DNA of 64,000 bases from Methanobrevibacter sp. TLL-48-HuF1 (GCF_023617305.1 NZ_CP081485.1:1292501-1356500), one strand, 5' to 3'. Shown: positions 17,761 through 28,216, counted from the first letter of the stretch. Notes: generated from the sequence alone by a model not told the origin. A program made the numbers and translations.

Positions 17761-18024
17761 ATGGACATATTATTTGTTTCAAAATATTTTGTGGTTGTTG
17801 CATCAATGATAATGATGCTTGCTGCGTTAAGGGCAAGTGCTTATAAATCTACAACAATGGGACTTTTAAGTAGTTCTGTTGTAGTTGTAGCTTTTGCATT
17901 ATCTTTACTTGTTGTTGGAGATATGTATGACATATCATTCTTTAAAGATATTTCATTAGCTTTAGTGCTTTTTGGATTTATAGGGACTGTTGCTTTTGCT
18001 GTTACACAAGGAGGAGATGACTAA
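17761..18024 (+). CDS. ehbB: Energy-converting hydrogenase B subunit B (MrpF-like)
   Basis: The 87-residue membrane protein has three predicted helices and an MrpF-like layout, with ALRASAYKSTTMGLLSSS in the first loop. GAGTGGG at 17748-17754 supports the ATG at 17761 over an upstream TTG. The stop codon TAA shares its last base with the ATG of ehbC, so translation is probably coupled. It is assigned from operon order and from the Mrp-type module that these hydrogenases share with sodium/proton antiporters. Confidence 0.88.
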   Translation: MDILFVSKYFVVVASMIMMLAALRASAYKSTTMGLLSSSVVVVAFALSLLVVGDMYDISFFKDISLALVLFGFIGTVAFAVTQGGDD

Positions 18025-18455
18025 TGTTTGCAGTTGAGTTGATTCAGTCTGTTCTTCTTATTATTTCAGCTATTTTAATGATAATATCTGCAATTGGTTT
18101 TTTAACTCTGGATAAAAATATGAATAATTTAATTTATGCCAGAATCCATATTGTTGGTGTTTTTGATGTTGCATTTATTATAGCAATGATTGGGTTACAA
18201 CAATATCTTTTAGCAGGTATTTATTTAGTTATAGCACCATTTACAGCACATGCAATAGCTAATGCTTTTTATAACTCAGAAGATAAAGTAAATAATTTAA
18301 AAAATAAAGAAGTGGAAGTTGAAAGTTCAGACGATGAAAATCCGTTTGTTCATAATATAAATAAAGTTAAAGAAATGGAAAATAAATCAGATGAGAGTAA
18401 TGATGATAGTATTAAATTTTCTATTTCTACATTAGAGATTAGTGAGGATGAATAA
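18024..18455 (+). CDS. ehbC: Energy-converting hydrogenase B subunit C (MrpG-like)
   Basis: The 143-residue product has three membrane helices in its first 90 residues with an MrpG-like pattern ([32 protein letters not shown]). A charged, acidic cytoplasmic tail of about 50 residues follows, rich in Asp, Glu and Ser. The tail is longer than in plain MrpG subunits. The start overlaps the ehbB stop, and the stop lies one base before the preferred ehbD start. Confidence 0.88.
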   Translation: MFAVELIQSVLLIISAILMIISAIGFLTLDKNMNNLIYARIHIVGVFDVAFIIAMIGLQQYLLAGIYLVIAPFTAHAIANAFYNSEDKVNNLKNKEVEVESSDDENPFVHNINKVKEMENKSDESNDDSIKFSISTLEISEDE

Positions 18456-18456
18456 G

Positions 18457-18690
18457 ATGTTAAGTATTATATTAATGATTATTACAGTTTTAAGTGCGAT
18501 TCTTGCTCTTATTCAAAAAGATTTGTTAAAAGCAGCAATTTTAACAGGATTTTCTGGTGGTGCTCTTGCAGTACTTTTCCAACTTTTACTTGCTCCGGAT
18601 GTTGCTTTAACACAAGCTATTGTTGGTGCAGCTATTGTTCCTGTATTTTTAGCATTGGCTGTTAAGAAAACACAAAGGGATGGTTCCTAA
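18457..18690 (+). CDS. ehbD: Energy-converting hydrogenase B subunit D (MbhD/DUF4040-like)
   Basis: The 77-residue membrane protein has the DUF4040 signature [20 protein letters not shown], found in MbhD and in the C-terminal part of MrpA. I prefer the ATG at 18457, with GTGAGG at 18442-18447 as ribosome-binding site, over the ATG at 18448. The TAA stop overlaps the ATG of ehbE by one base. It is part of the ion-translocating membrane arm. Confidence 0.88.
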   Translation: MLSIILMIITVLSAILALIQKDLLKAAILTGFSGGALAVLFQLLLAPDVALTQAIVGAAIVPVFLALAVKKTQRDGS

Positions 18691-19076
18691 TGGCATATAT
18701 GCAATTAGCAGCATTGTTTACTGCAGGAGCATTGGTAGTTGTTGGTCTTTTTGCAGCTATTTTCATTGATAATATTATAAAGAAAATAATTGGTATTAGT
18801 TTTATTGAAGAAGGTGCAAATTTATTTATTATAGCTATAGGATACAAACCAGGAGGAGTAGTTCCAATTTTAATGCCTGGAATGAGTCCATCTTGGTATG
18901 CTGCAAACTCTGCCTATCCTTTGCCTTTTGGATTGGTACTTACAAGCATTGTAATCGGTGCAAGTACGCTGGCAGTAATGTTGGCTATTGTAATGGTTAT
19001 TTACAAAAAATACGGAACTTTAAGTACAAAAGTACTTTTGGCAGACACATCTAAACAGGAGGAATATGATGAGTAA
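18690..19076 (+). CDS. ehbE: Energy-converting hydrogenase B subunit E (MrpC/NuoK-like)
   Basis: The 128-residue product has three helices and the NuoK/MrpC-type core [19 protein letters not shown], followed by [20 protein letters not shown]. The conserved Glu in the second helix region is kept. This subunit type forms part of the ion pathway next to the antiporter-like subunit. The start overlaps the ehbD stop; the last eleven bases overlap ehbF. Confidence 0.9.
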   Translation: MAYMQLAALFTAGALVVVGLFAAIFIDNIIKKIIGISFIEEGANLFIIAIGYKPGGVVPILMPGMSPSWYAANSAYPLPFGLVLTSIVIGASTLAVMLAIVMVIYKKYGTLSTKVLLADTSKQEEYDE

Positions 19077-20526
19077 TTATTTGATTCCTCTTATGGTAAT
19101 AGTTCCTATGCTTTGTGCAATACTTGTAAATGCTTTTGCTAAATTCAATAAATCTATTAAAGTATTGACATTTGTAGTAGCTATCTGTTTACCGATTATT
19201 CCATTAATTTCCAATTACGGATTGCACTTCTTTGGAGGATATACTCCGATGGTAGATAATGTAACTGGAGTAATTTATCATCCGGCTATTACATATTCTT
19301 TTGACATGCTGCAACAAATATTTATAGCTGCAATAGGATTAATAACATTTTTAGTAGCTTTTATTTACTTGTCAAAATATAAAAAAGCATCTGGGCAGTA
19401 TTTGTTCTTATTGTTTATGGGTACAGCATCTGTAACTGCATTAATGCTTACTGATGATATATTCAACATGTTTGTATTCTTTGAGATACTTGCATTAGTC
19501 CAAGTGGGTATTGTAATTGCATCTCCTATGGATTACAGTTATGAAATGGCTCTTAAATACATGATTTTAGGATCTATTGGAAGCCCAATAATGCTTTTAG
19601 GAATTGGATTTTTACTTGCAAGTACTGGTAATATTAATATATCTGATATAGTTGTAGCTCTTCACAATGGAACTTTAAGCTTCACATCTCCAGTATTATT
19701 GATGTCATTTGCTTTAATATTCTTCGGATGGTTATATGCTTCAGGTTTACCTCCGTTCCATATCATAAAATCAGGAATGTACAGTAAAGCAGAACCTCAC
19801 GGAGCAGCTTTGCTTCAGACATTTACAGTTATCTCAATGATTTCTATTGTATTAATAATGTTTAGAATATTCCATGAATTGCCAATATTTGAATTGTTAT
19901 TAGTATTGTTTTCAGTATTAGCTATGATTCTAGGTGTTTCACTGGCTTTAACTCAAACTGACTTCAGAAGAATGATTGGTTATTTGGCAGTTGGTGAACT
20001 TGGTTTTATCGGATTGGGTATTGGTCTTGGAACTCAGTTTGCAATTACTGCAGGTCTTTTCCAGGCACTTAATGAAATAATCACTACAGCATTATTATTT
20101 ATAGGATTCGGACTTATTGCTTATGTAACTAAAGAGGAAGACACTCGTAAATTGGGAGGATTGCTTGCTTATCATCCAAAAGTTGGTTTAATGCTTTTAT
20201 TTGGTGGTTTGGCAATGGCTGGAGTTCCTCCATTTAGCGGATTCCAAAGTAAATTAATGCTTGTTCAGGCTTCATTAAGTTGCGGATATCCAGAATTATC
20301 AATTCTTGCAGTTGTAGTAAGTATAGCTACATTTGTTGTATTTGTTAAAACGTTCTATGGAATGTTTTTAAGACCAAAGCCAAAAGGTTTGGAAGTTCCT
20401 GATAATGAGGTTCCTAAATCAGCAGTCTTTGCAATGGTTGTTTTATTAGCTTTAATTATTATATTAGGTCTTTTCCCAGGTCTTGTTACAACTGGGATTT
20501 CTGAGTTTGTAGGAGGTATTTTATGA
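19066..20526 (+). CDS. ehbF: Energy-converting hydrogenase B subunit F (antiporter-like, NuoN/MrpD type)
   Basis: The 486-residue product is the large antiporter-like subunit with about 14 helices. Recognisable parts are [19 protein letters not shown] with the functionally important Glu, the central [18 protein letters not shown] with conserved Lys, and [17 protein letters not shown] near the C-terminus. It should form the ion channel that drives ferredoxin reduction. AGGAGG at 19057-19062 precedes two adjacent ATGs (19066, 19069), either of which could be used. It overlaps both neighbours. Confidence 0.95.
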   Translation: MMSNYLIPLMVIVPMLCAILVNAFAKFNKSIKVLTFVVAICLPIIPLISNYGLHFFGGYTPMVDNVTGVIYHPAITYSFDMLQQIFIAAIGLITFLVAFIYLSKYKKASGQYLFLLFMGTASVTALMLTDDIFNMFVFFEILALVQVGIVIASPMDYSYEMALKYMILGSIGSPIMLLGIGFLLASTGNINISDIVVALHNGTLSFTSPVLLMSFALIFFGWLYASGLPPFHIIKSGMYSKAEPHGAALLQTFTVISMISIVLIMFRIFHELPIFELLLVLFSVLAMILGVSLALTQTDFRRMIGYLAVGELGFIGLGIGLGTQFAITAGLFQALNEIITTALLFIGFGLIAYVTKEEDTRKLGGLLAYHPKVGLMLLFGGLAMAGVPPFSGFQSKLMLVQASLSCGYPELSILAVVVSIATFVVFVKTFYGMFLRPKPKGLEVPDNEVPKSAVFAMVVLLALIIILGLFPGLVTTGISEFVGGIL

Positions 20527-20858
20527 AACTTTATGATCAAATCTTCAATGTTGTAAAAGATTTTAGAAAATTCTTTTCTCCAGGTCCTGTAACTAATGCA
20601 GATGTTTCTGGAAGTATTACCTCTGAAATATTGTTGATTGTTTCATTAGTGTTGGCCTGTTTATTATTAAGACATGTTCATATATTGCTTGCAGGTCTTG
20701 TTACTCTAATTATCCTTGTTGTTTTAATAAAGAATATGCCGTTAATTCCTAAATTTAAAATTGAACAGGATGATTCTCTAGATAAAATGATATTTTATGC
20801 AGTGATGGTGCTTGGAATAATTGTTGTATTTGTTTACTGGGGTGGTAACCTTGTCTAG
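20523..20858 (+). CDS. ehbG: Energy-converting hydrogenase B subunit G
   Basis: The 111-residue product has a polar N-terminus of about 35 residues and three predicted membrane helices. It has no strong motif of its own; I assign it from its fixed place between ehbF and ehbH. GGAGG precedes the ATG, which overlaps the ehbF stop by four bases. It probably sits in the membrane arm. Confidence 0.82.
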   Translation: MKLYDQIFNVVKDFRKFFSPGPVTNADVSGSITSEILLIVSLVLACLLLRHVHILLAGLVTLIILVVLIKNMPLIPKFKIEQDDSLDKMIFYAVMVLGIIVVFVYWGGNLV

Positions 20859-21129
20859 TAGTATTAGAACATTAGTTGCATCAGTAGTAACAGTGTTATT
20901 TTCCATATCTTTATTTGATGCATTATTTAACTTAAATAAAGTCATTGTTCCTGGTGTAAGTAATATTTACAATGCTTTAGGTACCAGCATATCTCCAAAC
21001 TTGATTACTGTTGTAATTTTTGATTTTAGAGGTTATGATACCTTAGGTGAGTCTATTATATTATTAACTGCAGGTTTAGTTGTTTTACTTGTATTTGGTA
21101 GAGGAAGATTAGGAGGTAAAGAAGAATGA
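20851..21129 (+). CDS. ehbH: Energy-converting hydrogenase B subunit H (MrpA C-terminal/MbhE-like)
   Basis: The product is a 92-residue membrane protein with two or three helices. [19 protein letters not shown] matches the conserved NVILVDFRGxDTxGE segment found in the C-terminal part of MrpA and in MbhE-type subunits. The start seems to be TTG at 20851, overlapping the last codons of ehbG, because GGGGTGG lies a few bases upstream and no ATG is in frame nearby. The stop overlaps the ehbI start. Confidence 0.85.
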   Translation: MSSSIRTLVASVVTVLFSISLFDALFNLNKVIVPGVSNIYNALGTSISPNLITVVIFDFRGYDTLGESIILLTAGLVVLLVFGRGRLGGKEE

Positions 21130-21599
21130 GCCAAAATAGTGTGATTTTAAAGTTGATAGCTTTACCTATTGCAATTTTTGTATCATGTATGGGAATAATG
21201 ACTATTTTAGGAGGACATATAACTCCTGGTGGGGGTTTTCAAGGTGGAGCCATGATTACTGCAGGTGTTATTATGTGTCTTTTAGTGTATGGATTGGATA
21301 AATCTCCAATAAATTTTTCTCATGATTTTGTAGATATTGTAGAAAGTTTCGGAGTCTTGGTTTATATTGGACTTGGTCTTGTAGGTTTATTCTTTGCAGG
21401 TGCTTTCCTATACAATGTAGGAACAGATCTTTCAGGAGTGGTTCCGGAGTTTGTAAGAACAATTTTCCATTATCCTGATATAACAAATGCAGGAATAGTC
21501 CCATATTTAAATATAGTAGTTGGGTTAAAAGTGTTTGTTGGTTTAAGTGCAATTGTTATAGCTTTTATGGGATTTAAGAAATTTGAAGAGGAAAACTGA
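21126..21599 (+). CDS. ehbI: Energy-converting hydrogenase B subunit I (MrpB-like)
   Basis: The 157-residue product has four or five helices and the clear MrpB/MnhB signature [20 protein letters not shown] near residue 30, with a GGHITPGGG loop that is nearly invariant in that family. It is another module shared with multi-subunit sodium/proton antiporters. The ATG overlaps the ehbH stop by four bases. Confidence 0.9.
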   Translation: MSQNSVILKLIALPIAIFVSCMGIMTILGGHITPGGGFQGGAMITAGVIMCLLVYGLDKSPINFSHDFVDIVESFGVLVYIGLGLVGLFFAGAFLYNVGTDLSGVVPEFVRTIFHYPDITNAGIVPYLNIVVGLKVFVGLSAIVIAFMGFKKFEEEN

Positions 21600-21608
21600 G
21601 GTGAACAT

Positions 21609-21857
21609 ATGTTAAATTTAGGAGCAATAATATTCGGATTTTTATTTGGTGTTCTTATAGGTTCTCAAATCAAAACTAAAGCTATGGATACACAGTTCAC
21701 TTTAGCATCATTCATAATAATTTTTATTGTAGGAGTAATTTCTGCATGGCAATTGGGCCCATTTCCATTTTATACAGACATGCCAATAGCTTCAGGATTT
21801 TTCTTCGGATTAATTGGTATTTTTGTAGGTAAATTATTATTTGACAGAGGAGATTGA
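21609..21857 (+). CDS. ehbJ: Energy-converting hydrogenase B subunit J
   Basis: The 82-residue hydrophobic protein has three predicted helices and GQ/GS-type small-residue patterns, ending LLFDRGD. No family motif is obvious to me; the call rests on its place between ehbI and the polyferredoxin. GAGGTGA is its ribosome-binding site. Confidence 0.82.
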   Translation: MLNLGAIIFGFLFGVLIGSQIKTKAMDTQFTLASFIIIFIVGVISAWQLGPFPFYTDMPIASGFFFGLIGIFVGKLLFDRGD

Positions 21858-21867
21858 GGGGTTTATA

Positions 21868-23283
21868 ATGTTTGTATCGACTAATACATGTGATGGAAAA
21901 GGGGAATGTATTAAACAATGCCCCACAAAAGCTATTCGTTTAATTAATGGAAAAGCTTTAAGTTGCCTTACCTGTGGATTATGTTATAAGAACTGTCCAA
22001 GTAATGCAATATTCATTAATAGCTATGGAGGTTATGTTGTAGACAGAGCTAAATGCAGTGGCTGTGGAATGTGCATGTATAACTGCCCTATAAATAATAT
22101 TAAAATTGAAGAGGGGGTTGTTTATGGTATTTGTTCACGTTGTGGAGTTTGTGAAGAAGCTTGCCCGACACATTCCAGAATTGATAGCTTCAAATTAACT
22201 GAAGAAAAACAGCTGGAATTTATAAAATCTTTAAGCAATGCATTACCTACATATAAGGGAGTACCTCATAAGCCTAGTGAAACGACAGAGGTAAGCAGAA
22301 GCTATTTTACAACAGATTATAATAATTGTATTTATTGTGGAAGATGTGAAAAGTACTGTCCGACCGGTACGATTCAGGTAACTTTAGATAGGGATGAAGG
22401 AATTTGCAGTGACTGCGGACTTTGTAGTGATGTTTGTCCTAATGGGGCAATGAATAAAAGTCATGTTGTTAATAAAAGCACTTGTACACTTTGTTTAAAC
22501 TGTTTGAAAGCATGCCCTCATAATGCAATATCTATTGAGAAGTTTAAAATAAATGTAAATCATATTAATCAAAAACCGGAAGGTTCTATTGTCTCTTGTA
22601 TTAATTGCGGATTATGTGCGGAATTATCTGAAAATGACTCTTTAAGATATGAGGATTCAAAATTAAGATATGATCCAACAGAAGATGTTGGAGAAAATAT
22701 TTCAAAAGCACATAAAATAGCTATTGATTCATGTCCGGCAGCTACATTAAAAGAAGATGATGAAATGCTTCTTGTTAATGAAATAACTGGGGAAGAACAA
22801 AACACACTTTCAGGATTTTGTGTATCCTGTGGAAACTGTGTTAAAGTCTGTGAAAATGATGCAAGATTGTTTAAAGTAGCTACATGGGATGGATCAATAA
22901 CTGATGATTGTATTTCCTGCGGAATATGTTGTGAAGTATGTCCTGAGGAAGCTATTACTTTACATAGAGGAACAATTTCCGTTGATTTAGATAAGTGTAT
23001 TTTATGTGAAAATTGTAGTGTTCATTGTCCGGTTGATGCAATTCCAAGAACTACGATGCATAAAAAAGAAATCATTGACGGATTCTGTTTCATTGAACAG
23101 CAGTTATGTATGCACTGCGGTTTATGTTATGATATTTGTCCATATGATGCAATTAATAAAAATGACGGCAAATTTGAAGTAGATGAAGATAAATGTAAAT
23201 ATTGTGGAGCATGTAAAAATGCCTGTCCTGCAAATGCATTTATGTTTGAGAGAAATTTTAAAGATTCTATAGAGGAGATCTAA
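21868..23283 (+). CDS. ehbK: Energy-converting hydrogenase B subunit K, polyferredoxin
   Basis: The 471-residue product is a string of ferredoxin-type motifs: I count thirteen Cys clusters. Most read CxxCxxCxxxCP, for example CLTCGLCYKNCP, CSGCGMCMYNCP and CKYCGACKNACP. The first is a variant with a longer first spacing. In the eighth (CINCGLC) the fourth Cys is displaced by about 40 residues to DSCPA. It should carry up to thirteen [4Fe-4S] clusters and pass electrons between the hydrogenase and ferredoxin users. I place the start at ATG 21868 after GAGGGG; the frame upstream overlaps ehbJ. Confidence 0.93.
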   Translation: MFVSTNTCDGKGECIKQCPTKAIRLINGKALSCLTCGLCYKNCPSNAIFINSYGGYVVDRAKCSGCGMCMYNCPINNIKIEEGVVYGICSRCGVCEEACPTHSRIDSFKLTEEKQLEFIKSLSNALPTYKGVPHKPSETTEVSRSYFTTDYNNCIYCGRCEKYCPTGTIQVTLDRDEGICSDCGLCSDVCPNGAMNKSHVVNKSTCTLCLNCLKACPHNAISIEKFKINVNHINQKPEGSIVSCINCGLCAELSENDSLRYEDSKLRYDPTEDVGENISKAHKIAIDSCPAATLKEDDEMLLVNEITGEEQNTLSGFCVSCGNCVKVCENDARLFKVATWDGSITDDCISCGICCEVCPEEAITLHRGTISVDLDKCILCENCSVHCPVDAIPRTTMHKKEIIDGFCFIEQQLCMHCGLCYDICPYDAINKNDGKFEVDEDKCKYCGACKNACPANAFMFERNFKDSIEEI

Positions 23284-23769
23284 ATGAGAAACATGCTTAA
23301 AATAGCACTGGAAGGAGCATTTACTAACTTTAAAAGAATATTTTTCGCAGCAGATAGAGTTACTGACATGGAAATGCGAAAACAGATAAGTACACTTTCT
23401 GTCAAACCAGAAAAAAAAGTAGATGAAGATGCCTGTATTGGCTGTGGAGGCTGTGCCAATGTTTGTCCGACTAATGCTATTGAAATGAAGAAATTAGCAT
23501 CTCCAGTAAAATTAACTGACAGCTGGACAAAAACAGAAGTTCCTGAGTTAAATTCACTAAAATGTGTTGTATGTTATTATTGTCATGATTTCTGTCCAGT
23601 ATTTTTATTATACGGTGAAAAAGGAACTATTCATCCGAATACTGTTGGAAATCAGGAAGTAGATGTTTCAGAACTTATTAATCAGCCAGTTAAAATATCT
23701 GATGATAAATTAAAAGTTATTTCACAATATCTTTCAGATAAAACAATATTAAAAAATAGAGAGGACTAA
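23284..23769 (+). CDS. ehbL: Energy-converting hydrogenase B subunit L, two-cluster ferredoxin
   Basis: The 161-residue soluble protein has two [4Fe-4S] motifs, [16 protein letters not shown] and [12 protein letters not shown], separated by about 30 residues as in NuoI/HycF-type subunits that sit next to the hydrogenase small subunit. It starts immediately after the ehbK stop, with GAGGAG as ribosome-binding site. It probably links the NiFe module to the polyferredoxin. Confidence 0.92.
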   Translation: MRNMLKIALEGAFTNFKRIFFAADRVTDMEMRKQISTLSVKPEKKVDEDACIGCGGCANVCPTNAIEMKKLASPVKLTDSWTKTEVPELNSLKCVVCYYCHDFCPVFLLYGEKGTIHPNTVGNQEVDVSELINQPVKISDDKLKVISQYLSDKTILKNRED

Positions 23770-23779
23770 GGGGGATTAT

Positions 23780-24226
23780 ATGGGAATTAAATCATTTTCA
23801 AGAGCAAGAGCAATACATCTGATGTTAGTTTATACTGGCGGATGTAATGGGTGCGATATTGAGATTGTTAACTCTGTATTATCACCTAGATTTGATGCTG
23901 AACAATATAAGGTTTTCCTAACATGGAATCCTCGTGAAGCTGATGTTTTAGTGGTTACTGGTCCTGTAACCAAATTAAACAGAAAACCATTAGAGGAAAT
24001 TTATAAAGCTATACCTGAACCTAAACTGGTAGTAGCTGCAGGAAGCTGTGCTTTAATGGGTGGAGTTTATAAGAATATTCATGGAGATATTCCTTCTGAA
24101 GAAATTGATGGACCTGTTGAAAACATAATACCTGTAGATGCAAAAGTTCCGGGATGTGCTGTAAGGCCTCAGGATGTTTTGTCTGGTGTTGTATCAATTT
24201 TACCAAAATTATTAGATGCAGATTAA
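23780..24226 (+). CDS. ehbM: Energy-converting hydrogenase B subunit M, NiFe hydrogenase small subunit
   Basis: The 148-residue product is a NuoB/group 4 hydrogenase small subunit. The four ligands of its proximal [4Fe-4S] cluster are visible in [24 protein letters not shown] and [11 protein letters not shown]. It is short, as in other energy-converting hydrogenases, and lacks the medial and distal cluster domain of periplasmic enzymes. It forms the catalytic dimer with EhbN, encoded 17 bases downstream. Confidence 0.94.
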   Translation: MGIKSFSRARAIHLMLVYTGGCNGCDIEIVNSVLSPRFDAEQYKVFLTWNPREADVLVVTGPVTKLNRKPLEEIYKAIPEPKLVVAAGSCALMGGVYKNIHGDIPSEEIDGPVENIIPVDAKVPGCAVRPQDVLSGVVSILPKLLDAD

Positions 24227-24242
24227 AAGGGGAGTTTAAAAA

Positions 24243-25370
24243 ATGGATGAAAAAATACCAAATAGTAAAATTATAGAAACAGAAATTCCTATGGGTACAG
24301 TTCACCCAGCTGCATTAGAGCCATATAGAGTAAGGCTTTTTGTAGAGGATGAAATTGTACAGGAAGCTGAAATAACTATTGGCGTTAACCATAGGGGTGT
24401 AGAAAGAATTATGGAAGGGCTCCCTGTTGAAAAAGCCAATGCATTAACTGAAAAAATATGTGGAATTTGTTCTAATGCTCATGTTTGGAATTCTGTAAGA
24501 ACTGCAGAATTGGGTTTGGATATTGAAATTCCGGAAAGGGCAAGTTATATTAGGATAATTGTTGGAGAATTGGAAAGGTTACATAGTCATTTTCTCTATT
24601 TAGCTCATGGTTGTGAAGTTTTATCTCATGAAACTTTTTCAATGAGGGTTTTCTACCTTAGAGAAATAGTAATGGAACTTCTAAATATGATTGGAGGTAA
24701 TAGAGTTCAGTATGGATGTTCTGTTATTGGTGGTGTTAGGCCAAGATGTGAATTGGATTCTAAAAGAATTGAAAGATTAAATAATGATATGGATGCACTG
24801 GAAGAAGGCTTAACAGACTTTGTAAACAGATTCACTGCAGATTCAATATTAATGTCAAGGATTACCGGAATAGGTGTGCTTCCTCAAAAACAAGCTATTA
24901 AATTAGATGTTACCGGTCCATCTTTAAGAGCTACTGGGGTATTGCAGGATTTAAGAACAACTATGAAAGAATATGATCCATTTGATTTTAACATTATAAC
25001 TCAGGAAGATGGTGATGTTAAATCTAATTTGATGATGAGGGCATTGGAATCATTGGAATCCATTAAAATCATTCGTCAGGCGGTTAAAAACTTACCAGAA
25101 GGTCAGGTTGTAACTCATGACTGGGAAATGAAAGATACTGATATTATTGAAAGCCGTATTGAAGTTCCAAGAGGAACACTGTATCATTCATATGCTTTAG
25201 AAAGTGGAAGAGTCAGGCATTCTATTATCAGAACACCTTCTATGGCAAATATTGGTGCAATGCAGTATGCCTGTATTGGTGACCAAATAACTGATGCACA
25301 ATTATGTATTGTACAATGTGATCCATGTTTTACTTGTACTGATAGAGCAATTGAGGTAATTAGGAGATAA
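24243..25370 (+). CDS. ehbN: Energy-converting hydrogenase B subunit N, NiFe hydrogenase large subunit
   Basis: The 375-residue catalytic subunit carries both NiFe ligand pairs: [14 protein letters not shown] near residue 75 (CxxC) and [12 protein letters not shown] at the C-terminus (CxxC). [10 protein letters not shown] near residue 50 is a family motif. The protein ends only a few residues after the last Cys pair, so there seems to be no long C-terminal extension for protease cleavage, as in some group 4 enzymes. AAGGGGAG precedes the ATG. It activates H2 for ferredoxin reduction. Confidence 0.96.
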   Translation: MDEKIPNSKIIETEIPMGTVHPAALEPYRVRLFVEDEIVQEAEITIGVNHRGVERIMEGLPVEKANALTEKICGICSNAHVWNSVRTAELGLDIEIPERASYIRIIVGELERLHSHFLYLAHGCEVLSHETFSMRVFYLREIVMELLNMIGGNRVQYGCSVIGGVRPRCELDSKRIERLNNDMDALEEGLTDFVNRFTADSILMSRITGIGVLPQKQAIKLDVTGPSLRATGVLQDLRTTMKEYDPFDFNIITQEDGDVKSNLMMRALESLESIKIIRQAVKNLPEGQVVTHDWEMKDTDIIESRIEVPRGTLYHSYALESGRVRHSIIRTPSMANIGAMQYACIGDQITDAQLCIVQCDPCFTCTDRAIEVIRR

Positions 25371-25374
25371 AATC

Positions 25375-26373
25375 ATGATGCAAAATATTATTATCTTTTC
25401 TATTTTGGCAGTAGTTGTTACAGTAGTTGTTTGTTTTATTGTAAGTACATTTTTGCCAGGTATTGAGCGAAAATATGTTCATGCTAGAATTCAGCAAAGA
25501 ATAGGACCTCCAGTAACTTCTCCCGGAATAATGGCTCCCATTAAATTTGCATTTAAGGAAAATGTTGATGCAGTCTCACCGCTTCCAAAATTGTATAAAG
25601 CATTGCCAATCATATGTTTTATTGCTGTATTATGTATATTGATTGCTTTAACTCCTCAGGCATTCCATATTCCTGCATTAGCTAGTTTAATAGCTATTGT
25701 TGGATTGTTAAAAGTTGAAGAAATATGTTATGTGTTGATGGGTGCATTATCCAAATCTGTAATGTCTGTCAGGATGCCGTTTCCGGATTTGGCTAAAGGA
25801 GCAGCACATACAAATACTACAAGGTCTTTCATGGAAGATATAAGTGCAAGAAGATCCTTAAGAATGATTACTTATGGTTCATTCCCATTATATTTAGCAT
25901 TATTTGCACCTATAACATACTGCGGAAGTATTTTCCTTCAGGATATAGTTCAATATCAGCAGGCTAACGGCCCATTTTTATTTACTGTATCCGGTGCTAT
26001 TGCAGCAATCGTATTTTTCATAGGATACATGATACTGTTAAATGAATATCCATTTTCAATTATTAAAGCGAAATCTGATGTAATTGAAGGTCCATATATG
26101 GAATATGCAGCTAAGTACAGGTCTGTTGTATTTATCACCAGAGGCTTTCTAATGTTTGTACTTGGCGCTCTATTTTCAGTACTGTTTATTGGAATACCTC
26201 CAAATGTATTTTCATGGGGAATTTTAGTTAATATTGTTGTAGTTTTAATATTTGTATTTATGATGGGTATTTTTTCAGCATTCACTCCAGTATTTACAAA
26301 CAGACAATTATTGCCAACTATTGTTGGAACATCTTTACTTGGAGTATTAGCTATTGTAATTGGAGTATTATGA
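25375..26373 (+). CDS. ehbO: Energy-converting hydrogenase B subunit O (NuoH/HycD-like)
   Basis: The 332-residue product has about eight helices and the NuoH-type loop GIERKYVHARIQQRIGPP near residue 30, with acidic residues in later loops (for example NEYPFSIIKAKSDVIEGPY). This subunit anchors the NiFe module in the membrane at the quinone-like cavity. Two adjacent ATGs (25375, 25378) follow TAGGAGA. Confidence 0.94.
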   Translation: MMQNIIIFSILAVVVTVVVCFIVSTFLPGIERKYVHARIQQRIGPPVTSPGIMAPIKFAFKENVDAVSPLPKLYKALPIICFIAVLCILIALTPQAFHIPALASLIAIVGLLKVEEICYVLMGALSKSVMSVRMPFPDLAKGAAHTNTTRSFMEDISARRSLRMITYGSFPLYLALFAPITYCGSIFLQDIVQYQQANGPFLFTVSGAIAAIVFFIGYMILLNEYPFSIIKAKSDVIEGPYMEYAAKYRSVVFITRGFLMFVLGALFSVLFIGIPPNVFSWGILVNIVVVLIFVFMMGIFSAFTPVFTNRQLLPTIVGTSLLGVLAIVIGVL

Positions 26374-26382
26374 GGTGATTAT

Positions 26383-26637
26383 TTGAAATTTGTAATGCAG
26401 CCAAAACACATGGTAAGTCTTGGTGGATATATTGTAGAAACACAGTTTCCTTATAGGAATCTTATAGTTATAAATAAAACCTCTGAACCTATTAAAATTG
26501 AAATTCCAGTTTTTGATGAAAGCTGGATTGAAGAACACAGAGAGTTAGGACTGGAAGTAATTCCTGTATCAAAAGAAGATAATTATTTAAAAATGTGGAA
26601 AAGGGCACATGCAGAATTAGATAAAATAAGGAATTAA
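26383..26637 (+). CDS. ehbP: Energy-converting hydrogenase B subunit P
   Basis: The 84-residue hydrophilic protein has no cysteine cluster and no membrane helix. The start appears to be TTG at 26383, with GAGGTGAT at 26372-26379; an in-frame ATG lies at 26395. It has no recognisable domain; the assignment is from operon position between ehbO and ehbQ. Confidence 0.82.
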   Translation: MKFVMQPKHMVSLGGYIVETQFPYRNLIVINKTSEPIKIEIPVFDESWIEEHRELGLEVIPVSKEDNYLKMWKRAHAELDKIRN

Positions 26638-26638
26638 A

Positions 26639-27298
26639 ATGGAAAATTATAGTTTAACTATTAAATCTGACGAAAAAAAAGGAGTTTTAGATGATATTAC
26701 TTCAATTATAGTTGCTCATGAAGTTAATATTAGCTATACTCATCTTTTCATTGAAAAAAATAATGTAGGTACAATAGATTTAGAGCTTGAAAATGTAGAA
26801 GATATTGATTCATTAATAGCTGATTTGGAATTGCTTAAAGAAGTCAAGTCTGTAGAAATTCATTCTTCCCAATCAAATATTTATGGAAAACGGATTATTA
26901 TTGTTGGTGGGGGAGCGCAAGTATCTCAAGTAGCTTTAGGAGCAATTACTGAAGCTGATAGGCATAATATTCGTGGAGAACGTATTAGTGTAGATACTCT
27001 TCCGATTGTTGGTGAAGAAAATATAGCTGAAGCTACTGATGCTGTATCCAGACTTCCAAGAGCACATGTTTTAGTATTGGCAGGTTCTTTAATGGGCGGA
27101 GAAATATCTGAGGCTGTCAAAAAAATAAAAAAAGAAAAAGGTGTAATTGTAATTTCCTTAAATATGCCTGGAAGTGTTACAGAGTATGCAGATTTAATTA
27201 TAACTGATCCTGTACAGGCAGGGGTACTTGCTGTAATGGCAATAGCTGATACTGCAGTCTTTGATATTAAAAAACTTCATGGAAATATTAAATATTAA
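26639..27298 (+). CDS. ehbQ: Energy-converting hydrogenase B subunit Q, ACT-domain/DUF5612-type protein
   Basis: The 219-residue soluble protein has an N-terminal ACT-like domain ([20 protein letters not shown]) and a C-terminal DUF5612-type domain with [19 protein letters not shown] and [22 protein letters not shown] domains usually bind amino acids or other small ligands, so a regulatory role for the last ehb product is plausible but unproven. It starts two bases after ehbP and its end overlaps the converging nuclease gene by four bases. Confidence 0.8.
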   Translation: MENYSLTIKSDEKKGVLDDITSIIVAHEVNISYTHLFIEKNNVGTIDLELENVEDIDSLIADLELLKEVKSVEIHSSQSNIYGKRIIIVGGGAQVSQVALGAITEADRHNIRGERISVDTLPIVGEENIAEATDAVSRLPRAHVLVLAGSLMGGEISEAVKKIKKEKGVIVISLNMPGSVTEYADLIITDPVQAGVLAVMAIADTAVFDIKKLHGNIKY

Positions 27299-28089
27299 TC
27301 TTTTGTACAAATTGCATAATATTCGCAGTTTCTACACTTTTTTTCATTTATTTTTACTTTTGGGATTTTTTTATTAATTATAATCTCTTTAACTTCATTC
27401 AATACACTAAATAGTCCTTTTCTAAGATTCATATCCATAATTACAGGTCGTTTATCATCTATTTTTGAATATTTTACAAATCCTACAAAAACTTCTGTGT
27501 CAAATTCTTCTTCAATTAAAATGGCATTTGCAGCTAGTTCTATTGCATCGGAGTCCCATATGCCTTTAAGTGGTGGTTTTGAACTTTTAAAACTTATTGG
27601 ATAATATTTTCCATCAATAATTTCTATTTTATCACATATTCCAACTAAATCAAGTTGTTTATCTTTCATTAGGTAGGAATACATGCAATTTGGGAAAAAC
27701 ATCTCAACAATTTCCATTCCGTTTTTGTCCAGTATATTCATTGCTTTTTTAGCTTTGAGGGATAATATTTTTATGTTGAAATAAGTTTCATCTGTTATTT
27801 CACCTATCTGTTCTTGCGTAATGTCTAATTTTAAATTCTTTATGGTATCTATGTTATTTTCTGTGTATGCAGCTATATTTTGACCTAAAGCAGTTTCTAT
27901 TTCATTTAAATCCATACTTTTCTTTAGTTTACGCATATTTTTCTGCAATAAATCCTGAATATCTATTTTAAGATTTTTAATTTCATTATACAACTGATAT
28001 TCATTATTTTGAGAGATGTCTACATGTGTTTTTAGATATAATTTCATTGGGCAGTACATATGCATTTTTATTGATGATATATTTATCAT
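27295..28089 (-). CDS. Solitary Cas4/Dna2-like nuclease (PD-(D/E)XK)
   Basis: The 264-residue product has the Cas4 layout. A first Cys lies in [10 protein letters not shown] near the N-terminus, the nuclease core is [21 protein letters not shown] (motifs D and xxK), followed by a helix [17 protein letters not shown]-terminal cluster [10 protein letters not shown] could, with the first Cys, hold an iron-sulfur cluster. Cas4 proteins are ATP-independent DNA exonucleases. No CRISPR array or other cas gene lies in the window, so this is a stand-alone member, perhaps in DNA repair. It converges on ehbQ with a four-base overlap. Confidence 0.78.
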   Translation of the reverse strand: MINISSIKMHMYCPMKLYLKTHVDISQNNEYQLYNEIKNLKIDIQDLLQKNMRKLKKSMDLNEIETALGQNIAAYTENNIDTIKNLKLDITQEQIGEITDETYFNIKILSLKAKKAMNILDKNGMEIVEMFFPNCMYSYLMKDKQLDLVGICDKIEIIDGKYYPISFKSSKPPLKGIWDSDAIELAANAILIEEEFDTEVFVGFVKYSKIDDKRPVIMDMNLRKGLFSVLNEVKEIIINKKIPKVKINEKKCRNCEYYAICTKD

Positions 28090-28192
28090 TTTTTAACCTC
28101 TTTAAAATCGATATTATTGATTAGAATTCAGTAATATAAATAATAAGAGGTTATAAACTGTCTAAATTCTTTAAAATTAAGTAAAAAAAGAG

Positions 28193-28216
28193 AATAGCTA
28201 ATAATATTTAGCTATT
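28193..28216 (-). terminator. Terminator of the nucleotidyltransferase gene
   Basis: AATAGCTAA and TTAGCTATT form nine perfect pairs around a six-base loop. On the minus strand they are followed by CTCTTTTTTT. The same stem sequence is used at 33197-33218. Confidence 0.75.
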
